A DNA stretch of 64,000 nucleotides from Chrysophaeum taylorii (Eukaryota > Sar > Pelagophyceae > Pelagomonadales > Pelagomonadaceae), in contig JAQMWT010000028.1 in NCBI GenBank assembly GCA_029834535.1, positions 310,001 to 374,000 on the forward strand, read 5' to 3'. Positions 58,126 through 64,000 of the stretch are shown one piece after another. The notes under the pieces were generated by a model that was given only the letters and a program-made list of their open reading frames with translations, searched no databases and had not been told where the DNA came from. Position 1 is the stretch's first letter, and every line of letters starts with the position of its first letter. The position numbers and the translations under genes are program-made.

Positions 58126-60843
58126 TTAGATACCGACGAGGGCGGACTCATTGACGACGTCGGCCGAGTCGAGGTCGTCGACGTCGCCGTGGATGTGCTG
58201 AACTCGCTCGAGGAAGGTGGCCATGTGCATAAAGACTTCGAGGAGGAAGTCGAGCTGCTTGGGCGGGGGGAGGGCCCCGAGGCGGACGACCTCGACCCGC
58301 TGGTTAGGCTCGTCAAAGCGGAGATTGGACCTCAAGGCATCAGGGACCTCCCGGCAGAGAGTTGCCCAGGAGGGTGCATTGAGGTTTGGGGCCGAGACGA
58401 TGGCAGAGGCAGGCACGTCCGAGGTCGACGCTTGTAGTTGTTGTTGTTGTTGTTGTTCGAGGCGTATGGCGTCGAAGCCGAGGCGGGCGGCGTTGCACTC
58501 GAGCATTCTGAGCTTGACGGCGAGTTTGAGGTTTGGGGCGAGGGGGGCCTCTTGTCGCCAGGTGTTGATTAGGTGAATGACGGCCGGGAGGTCGTCGGCA
58601 CGATGGAGGGCGTCGAGGTCGTCGGGGTCGACGTCGAAAATCTGGTCTCTAACGGGCAAGCGAGCTCTGCACTCGTCGACGGGGGCGATGTCGAGGGCTC
58701 TGAGGCGATGGAGTTCGTCGTTGAGCATGCGCGTGTAGAGGTCGCCACCGACGTAGCGCGCCACTCTTCCCGACTGGCGCGTCCCAAACAAGGCGCCGGC
58801 GCCGCGTATTTCGAGGTCCTTCTTAGCGAGTTGGGGTCCGCCGTGTCGCGTGGAAGTTTCTATCGCGGCGAGCCGGGCGTACGCGTTTCGCGACAAGGTT
58901 TCTCGCGGGTGCAGGAAGCAGGCGACGGCGGGGCGGTCGCTGCGACCGACGCGGCCGCGGAGCTGATGCAAGGTCGCGAGGCCAAATCTCTGGGATTCCT
59001 GGATGATGATCGTGTTAACGCGCGGCAGATCGAGTCCGTTCTCGACGAGAGTCGTCGCGACGAGAACGGGACGCGTCAAGTTCGTCCCCGCAGCGAAGTC
59101 GGCCATGATACTCGCGACGTTGGGCAAGTTGCCGTGCGCGAAGACGACGTTGGGGGCGACGTCGGCGCGGCCCGTGTTGCCCAGCAGCCTCTTGACCCGG
59201 TTGATCGCGGGGTCGATGTCGATGATGTGAGGGACGACGTAGAAGCACTGGCCGCCGCGCGAGAGCTCGCGGTTAAAGAGGGCGGCGATGCGCGCGTCGT
59301 CCCCGGTAGTGCCGGGCGAGTCGGGCATGACGTACGTCACGGTTTCGCCGCGACCGGGAGGGGGTTGCGGCAGCTCGGAGACGTCGCGAATACCCGACAA
59401 AGCCGCGCCGAGCGTGCGGGGTATGGGCGTCGCCGAGAGCGTCAGGACGTCGACGTCCACGCACATCTCCTTGAGCTGCTCCTTTTGGGTGACGCCGAAG
59501 CGCTGCTCCTCGTCGATGATCAACAGCCCGAGACGGCGCCAGTTCTGCCGTCGCGAGAGCAGCGCGTGAGTGCCGACGGCGACGTCGCATTCGCCGGACG
59601 CGATCGCCACGCGAACGCGGTTGTACTCTGCGCGGGGCTTGAGCGGCGGCGGATTGGTCGTCGCGTCCTTGCGCGGCCGTCCGCGCGCCGGCGGGTCGTT
59701 GTCTCGCGACTGCTCGCGCTCGAACGCCTTCAGCACGAGCCTCCCCGACTCGGCCTGGTTCGCCCCCGTCTTGGACATGCCCAACAGCAGCTCGACGCGG
59801 ATCCCGAGGGGGCCGAGCCGCTCCCGAAGCGTGTTGTAGTGCTGCGTGGCGAGGATCGTCGTCGGCGCGACGATCGCCGCCTGCTTGCCCGACTTGACGG
59901 CGATCGCCAGAGCGCGCATCGCCACTTCCGTCTTGCCGTAGCCCACGTCCCCAAACACCAAGCGGTCCATGGGATGCGCGCGCCGGCACATGTCCTCCTC
60001 GATGTCGAAAATCGTCTTTTTCTGGCCCTCGGTGAGCTCGAACCCGAGACCCTCTTCGAGCAACCGCTGGTCCTCCTCCGACAGCGGCATCGACGGCGGC
60101 CGCTCCCGACTGCTGCGCGCCGCCGCGAGCGCGACGAGCTCGCGCGCGTGTTGGCGCGACGCCTCGACCGCGCGCTTGCGCCGGTTGAGCCACGTCATCG
60201 TTTGACTCAACTTTGAGAGTTTTGGCATCCCCGCGTCGTCATCAAATTGGTCCTTCTCGCCAGTCAACTTGAGCCCCCGCAACGTGGGCATGGAAGCGTC
60301 GTCGAGCGGAACCGAGTCGTCGACGACGTCGTCGCGAAGCTTTGGCCCCGGCTGCAGCCCCGCGACGCGTCGCTGCTCGCCCAACGTCTCGCTCCCTCGT
60401 CGGAGCAGCGTCAACACCTTGGCGGCGTCGGCGGCCGAGACCGAAACTACGCGATCGGCGAATCGCAGCAGCACGGGCCAGTCGTCCTCCTCGCCTTCCG
60501 CGTGCCACCGACCCGCGTACGTGCACACGCCGCGATCGTAGTGAACGACGTAGTCGCCCTCGTACACAACCGTCGCATCGAGGCCCCGCCCGCCGATTCG
60601 CAACGGTACCACCTTGCGCTCGATCTCCTCGTTGGAGGCCTCGTCGTAGTACTTCCTCTCCCGCACCTTATCTTTCTTCTTCTTCGGCGGCCCAAAACGC
60701 GTCACCCACGCGCGCGTCTCCGCCCCTCGAGCCGCCACCGCCGCTCGGGACGACGACAACCCATGAAGCGATTGGAAGCCGTCGCCGACGCGCAGCGACA
60801 GAGCGCTGACGACAGCGACGACGACTCCACGGTATTGTTGCAT
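58126..60843 (-). CDS. mfd: Plastid Mfd-like transcription-repair coupling helicase
   Basis: Single exon, 905 residues from ATG 60843. The leader MQQYRGVVVAVVSALSLRVG is a signal peptide followed by DGFQS and a Ser/Arg/Ala-rich stretch, a plastid leader. A CarD-like RNA polymerase-interacting domain is at about residues 92-150 (EGDYVVHYDRGVCTYAGR). The SF2 helicase follows, with Walker A FGDVGYGKTEVAMRA (about 297), IIDEEQRFGVTQKEQ (about 443), TLSATPIPRTL, VENGLDLPRVNTIII (about 599), QLRGRVGRSDRP and GTRQSGRVARYVG. Bacterial Mfd (about 1150 residues) also has an N-terminal UvrB-like module, missing here. Mfd pushes stalled RNA polymerase off DNA and recruits repair. A nine-residue Gln-rich tract sits near residue 800. 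Confidence 0.9.
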   Translation of the reverse strand: MQQYRGVVVAVVSALSLRVGDGFQSLHGLSSSRAAVAARGAETRAWVTRFGPPKKKKDKVRERKYYDEASNEEIERKVVPLRIGGRGLDATVVYEGDYVVHYDRGVCTYAGRWHAEGEEDDWPVLLRFADRVVSVSAADAAKVLTLLRRGSETLGEQRRVAGLQPGPKLRDDVVDDSVPLDDASMPTLRGLKLTGEKDQFDDDAGMPKLSKLSQTMTWLNRRKRAVEASRQHARELVALAAARSSRERPPSMPLSEEDQRLLEEGLGFELTEGQKKTIFDIEEDMCRRAHPMDRLVFGDVGYGKTEVAMRALAIAVKSGKQAAIVAPTTILATQHYNTLRERLGPLGIRVELLLGMSKTGANQAESGRLVLKAFEREQSRDNDPPARGRPRKDATTNPPPLKPRAEYNRVRVAIASGECDVAVGTHALLSRRQNWRRLGLLIIDEEQRFGVTQKEQLKEMCVDVDVLTLSATPIPRTLGAALSGIRDVSELPQPPPGRGETVTYVMPDSPGTTGDDARIAALFNRELSRGGQCFYVVPHIIDIDPAINRVKRLLGNTGRADVAPNVVFAHGNLPNVASIMADFAAGTNLTRPVLVATTLVENGLDLPRVNTIIIQESQRFGLATLHQLRGRVGRSDRPAVACFLHPRETLSRNAYARLAAIETSTRHGGPQLAKKDLEIRGAGALFGTRQSGRVARYVGGDLYTRMLNDELHRLRALDIAPVDECRARLPVRDQIFDVDPDDLDALHRADDLPAVIHLINTWRQEAPLAPNLKLAVKLRMLECNAARLGFDAIRLEQQQQQQLQASTSDVPASAIVSAPNLNAPSWATLCREVPDALRSNLRFDEPNQRVEVVRLGALPPPKQLDFLLEVFMHMATFLERVQHIHGDVDDLDSADVVNESALVGI

Positions 60844-61502
60844 CGAGGGCCGCGAAGAAGGGTTAAGCGCGAAGAAGGGTTAAGCGTGAGCGGTGAGCAG
60901 CAAGTTTCGCTTTCGGGTTCCTTCTGACTTGCACGCGTGGTCGTACCACAAATGGCGGGCGGGGGGAGGACCCGGAGGAGGCGGCGGCGGCGGCTTTTAT
61001 TACAATAGATTTTTTTCTGGATGATGATGATGATAATATCGGACGCGAACTGTTCTGGTGCTTGAAGGCACGACACTTCGCGCAGGGGGGGGGGCGCGCG
61101 AGCTGTTTCGCACGACTCGCGCGAGGCAAACAATTCGCGCGCGGGGTGAGACTATGCGGTGCAAGAGAGGGAAATGAGTCCAGCATCTTGAGGCGACGCG
61201 AGGGGGGCTGTGCGCGCGCGCGATTCAGGGTGGTCAACTACGCACACAAGGAGAAAGAAGCGTGGGAGGAAGGGAGTCGGTGCGACGCGACGAGACGAGC
61301 GCGCGGCGCGAGCATCATCGCGCCATCCATGTCACGACGATACGACGCAGGTGCGCTTTCAAGGTGCTAGATGGGGCGTGCGTGCGTGCGTGCGTGCGTC
61401 GTCAGGGCGCGAAGCGTGGTGTGTTGGTCGTAGAAGGAGAGTCGTCCGTTATGGCTGATGGCACGACGAAAAGACGACGAAGAAGAGAAAAGAAAACGGC
61501 GG
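60844..61502. other. Intergenic, low-complexity
   Basis: No gene. GC-rich with ATG/ATGATG repeats near 61020 and a CGTG run near 61378-61400. It separates the divergent starts/stops of the Mfd-like and myosin genes. Confidence 0.5.
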
Positions 61503-64000
61503 TTAGCCGAGGCAGATAGAGACGGCGAGAGAAAAGGCAGAGAGAGGTGTAAAAGGCGGACTGAAGTCTAAGTGGAAGCGGTTCGCGGAGACTTTGCAAA
61601 ACTGGAGGACAACGGCCTCGTCGTCAGCGTGGTCGATCGACTCGCGGAGCGCGTCCTTGGCGGCGGCGACGAGCTGAAAGTTCTTGCCCGAGGCGACGCG
61701 GCCGCGACCGCGGAAGTTGAGGAGGTACATGCCGTCGCGAATGACGGGATCGCGCTGGACGAAGACGGGGATCGAGGGGTCGACCGTATCTTGCTGGAGG
61801 GCGTGAGCGCTGAGCGAGGGTATCGCGCTGGCCTCGGCTCCGTAGGCGTGGGGCGCCAGAAGGACACAGATCTCGCGGGGCATCGAGCCGTTGGGCCTTT
61901 CCTGGCCGAAAATGGCGATCTCGCCGCTCGAGGGCGAGGTCGTCGCGGCCGAGTGGCGGTCGTCGCCCGCGACAGAATTCGACTCCTTGAGGCGAGCGAT
62001 GACGCGCTTCGGAAAGTTGGTGCGACTCGATGTCGGCGCCGAGACAGTTTGGTCGTAGACGATGTAGTTGGAGCTCCCCGAGGCGGGGCGCCGCGCCGTG
62101 AGAAGCATCTTGGTCGGCTCGGCCGAGAGGAAGAGCTCGAATTGGTACGACGACATCATGCCGACGGCCTTGCGCTTGACGATCGTGTGGAGCAGCGGGA
62201 GCCGCGGGTCGTCGGGCGTCACGTCGAGGGGCGTCGCGTTGAGTCCGCGGTACGCCATGTCGCGGAGCGACGACGGCGACGACGGGTCTGAGTCTCCCAA
62301 GTTTTGCGCGGCGGTCCTGCTGGCGCGAACGGACGACGACAATCCAGACTGGGCCGACTTGGGGGCGAAGGTCTTGGGCTTGTTTGCTTCGTCCCAGAGC
62401 TTCTCGAGGATGAACCAGCGCCTGAGCCGTCTGATGCGCGTCGAGAGCCGGTCGCGCGAGATCTTCGACGGCTCGCGGACCAACGCCGGCGGCATTTCCT
62501 TGTTTTCCATGTCGATGGCCGCCGTGTCCTCGTCCTCCTCGTCCTCCTGGTCGCCGCCGTCGGTCTTGTTATTGAATTGCCCGTTGTTGTTGTTGCGCGC
62601 TCGCGCCGCCGCGTCCTCCTCGTTGGATAATACCGGATCCTCCGGCGGCTCGTCGTTGCCCGAAGACGGTCCCGCCTCGCCTCCCTGTTTTGGTCGCTCG
62701 TCGTAGGCGCTCCGCGCGTCGCGCTTTTCTTTTGCTTCTCGCTGCGCGCGCCGCTCGGCCTCCTGCGCGGCGAGCTCGGCCTCCTTGGCTTTCCGCTCGG
62801 CCTCCTTCCGCTCGGCCTCCTTCCGCGCGGCCTCTTCGCGCTTCCGCTGCTCCTCGGCATCCTTTTCCTTTTGTTCCTCGGCGAACGTGTCGGCCTGGCC
62901 GCTCGCCTCGATCGCCGCCTCGGCCTCGACTTCGGCGCTCTCGAGGCACGAGCGGACGTCGCCGAGGCCCTGGCGCAGGGCCTTGAGCGGCTCGGTGGCC
63001 CAGAGGACGAGGATCGCCTCGATTTCTTCCTTGAGGCGCGCGAGTTTGGTTTCGGCTACGTCGGCGTGCGCGCGGATCTTCTCGCCTTCGGCGTTGGTCT
63101 CGGCGATGGCGAGGCGGCGAGCGGCCGCCTCGGCGCGCACGCAGATGCGCTCGGCCGAGCGCATCTCGTCTTGAGTTTTGGTGACTTCCCTGCGCGTTTC
63201 GTCGGTGCGCTCTTTGGCACTCGTGACGCTCGCCGCGTATCGCGCGACGTCCTCGGCGAGGCGCTTGGCCGTCGCGGCGTGCTCGGCCGCCGCCGTCGCC
63301 TTGCTCGTCGCCAGGTCTGCCGCTTCGCGCGCCGGTGCGCAGTGCGGGATCTCGTCGGCCGCCTTGGTCGCCGACGTTGCGACGCGCGCGGCCTGCGTGG
63401 CCGCGTTCGTCGCGAGCGTCGCATTCTTCCTGGCCTCGCCCGTCGAGGTCGCGGCGTCTTCGCCACCTTCGTCGATCTCGGCGAGCGGGAGCGCGTCGAG
63501 CGCGAGGGCCGCCTGCTTGGCGGCGTCGCGCGCGCGCGAGTTCTGGGCGTGCACGTCCTCGAGCAACTTGCTCGCCGCCTGGGCCGACTCCTTGGCCTCG
63601 ACGAGGCGACGCGCGATCACGGTCGCGCGCTCGGGGTCGGCGGCCTCGTCGAAAGTGAGGGCCTCGTTGATGCGCGCGAGGGCCGAAGCGGGAAAAAAGA
63701 CGCGCGTCATGCCGAGCTTGTAGGCATCCGCGGGCACCTCGAACGCCTGGAGGATGCAGGCGACGACGAGGTCGTTGGGCGCGTTCTCGAACACGGACCT
63801 CGCGCTCTGCGGCATGAGCTTGACGAGGTTGGCGTACTTGACGCGGTGCGGGAGGCCGACGCGCAGGACCTCGGTTGCCGCGACAATGCCGAGGGCGCGC
63901 AGCTGCTCGGAGACGTAGGCGCGGTCGAAGACCCCCGGCACCATCTTGGGCGTGGGCTTGATGCACCGGACGAATCCGCAGTCGGTCGCCTTGAGCGTCG
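61503..64000 (-). CDS. Myosin with coiled coil and C-terminal Tubby domain, 5' end outside window
   Basis: The frame is open to the window edge, so only the last ~832 residues are seen. It begins inside a myosin motor: DCGFVRCIKPTPK is the conserved helix near the end of the head, followed by the converter region (YVSEQLRALGIVAATEVLRVGLPHRV, YKLGMTRVFF). No clear IQ motif follows. Then come about 330 residues of Ala/Glu/Lys coiled coil and a disordered acidic stretch with an Asn tract. The last ~220 residues are a Tubby domain: MSSYQFELFLS, SSNYIVYDQT, LNFRGRGRVASGKNFQLV and VVLQFCKVSANRFHLDFSPP. Tubby domains bind PI(4,5)P2 and carry cargo into cilia. A motor anchored to phosphoinositide membranes is inferred. 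Confidence 0.88.
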   Translation of the reverse strand, partial: TLKATDCGFVRCIKPTPKMVPGVFDRAYVSEQLRALGIVAATEVLRVGLPHRVKYANLVKLMPQSARSVFENAPNDLVVACILQAFEVPADAYKLGMTRVFFPASALARINEALTFDEAADPERATVIARRLVEAKESAQAASKLLEDVHAQNSRARDAAKQAALALDALPLAEIDEGGEDAATSTGEARKNATLATNAATQAARVATSATKAADEIPHCAPAREAADLATSKATAAAEHAATAKRLAEDVARYAASVTSAKERTDETRREVTKTQDEMRSAERICVRAEAAARRLAIAETNAEGEKIRAHADVAETKLARLKEEIEAILVLWATEPLKALRQGLGDVRSCLESAEVEAEAAIEASGQADTFAEEQKEKDAEEQRKREEAARKEAERKEAERKAKEAELAAQEAERRAQREAKEKRDARSAYDERPKQGGEAGPSSGNDEPPEDPVLSNEEDAAARARNNNNGQFNNKTDGGDQEDEEDEDTAAIDMENKEMPPALVREPSKISRDRLSTRIRRLRRWFILEKLWDEANKPKTFAPKSAQSGLSSSVRASRTAAQNLGDSDPSSPSSLRDMAYRGLNATPLDVTPDDPRLPLLHTIVKRKAVGMMSSYQFELFLSAEPTKMLLTARRPASGSSNYIVYDQTVSAPTSSRTNFPKRVIARLKESNSVAGDDRHSAATTSPSSGEIAIFGQERPNGSMPREICVLLAPHAYGAEASAIPSLSAHALQQDTVDPSIPVFVQRDPVIRDGMYLLNFRGRGRVASGKNFQLVAAAKDALRESIDHADDEAVVLQFCKVSANRFHLDFSPPFTPLSAFSLAVSICLG

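Noticed and set aside
58573-60216. 547-residue ORF antisense to the Mfd-like gene
   Set aside because: Shadow frame; the minus strand carries all helicase motifs.
61378-61400. CGTG-rich run as possible telomere-like repeat
   Set aside because: Short, irregular and not a known telomeric unit.
62569-63966. 465-residue Arg-rich ORF on the myosin strand
   Set aside because: Plus-one frame of the coiled-coil region; highly biased composition.

Overview
The window looks like nuclear DNA of a small photosynthetic flagellate with a secondary plastid, most likely a stramenopile of the pelagophyte/dictyochophyte kind; a haptophyte cannot be excluded from sequence alone. Reasons: GC-rich eukaryotic genes on both strands with very short introns (41-57 bp in the cases I could place); several proteins with a signal peptide followed by a Phe at or near the predicted cleavage point, the targeting signature of red-derived secondary plastids (1825-2592, 2619-3254, 58126-60843, probably 35559-36248); a DRC4/GAS8 gene, which implies motile cilia; and an eEF3-like ABC protein. 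I see no rRNA, tRNA or CRISPR array.

Layout. 1-3.3 kb: the 3' part of a coiled-coil gene, a plastid-targeted conserved protein and a lumenal FKBP. 3.4-6.3 kb: one hAT transposon with perfect terminal repeats and an 8-bp target duplication. 6.4-14.9 kb: CHORD protein, pirin, a degraded gene of unknown family, and a large YHYH-DOMON-cytochrome b561 membrane protein. 15-20.7 kb: weakly coding DNA around a CCHC zinc-knuckle gene and a K+ channel. 20.7-24.2 kb: nucleotide-sugar transporter and TylF-type methyltransferase as a divergent pair. 24.6-25.9 kb: a second degraded gene of unknown family. 26-31.3 kb: PA-domain membrane protein, a disordered protein, DRC4. 32.5-42.8 kb: thiolase, a repeat-rich gap with a LINE tail, plastid IF-3 and an eEF3-like ABC protein as a divergent pair, a TrmA-type RNA methyltransferase, a five-exon SDR and a CRAL-TRIO protein. 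42.9-45.4 kb: a 2.2-kb inverted repeat built from Helitron helicase fragments. 45.5-51.4 kb: a DnaJ protein with an Ig-like segment, and a scaffold with about 14 VQT-type motifs. 51.5-54.7 kb: a truncated patatin and transposon debris. 54.7-64 kb: an ER J-domain protein, a plastid Mfd-like helicase, and a myosin ending in a Tubby domain, cut by the window end.

Functional themes are plastid maintenance and translation (FKBP, IF-3, Mfd), cilium/cytoskeleton (DRC4, the dynein-stalk-like fragment, the VQT-repeat scaffold, myosin-Tubby) and secretory-pathway work (ER J-domain protein, sugar transporter, PA protein, TylF methyltransferase). Genes are tightly packed, with three or four divergent pairs less than 150 bp apart and convergent pairs with as little as 1 bp between stops. 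Mobile DNA is concentrated in a few gaps. Exon joins given here are my reading of GT-AG sites and frame, without transcript evidence.
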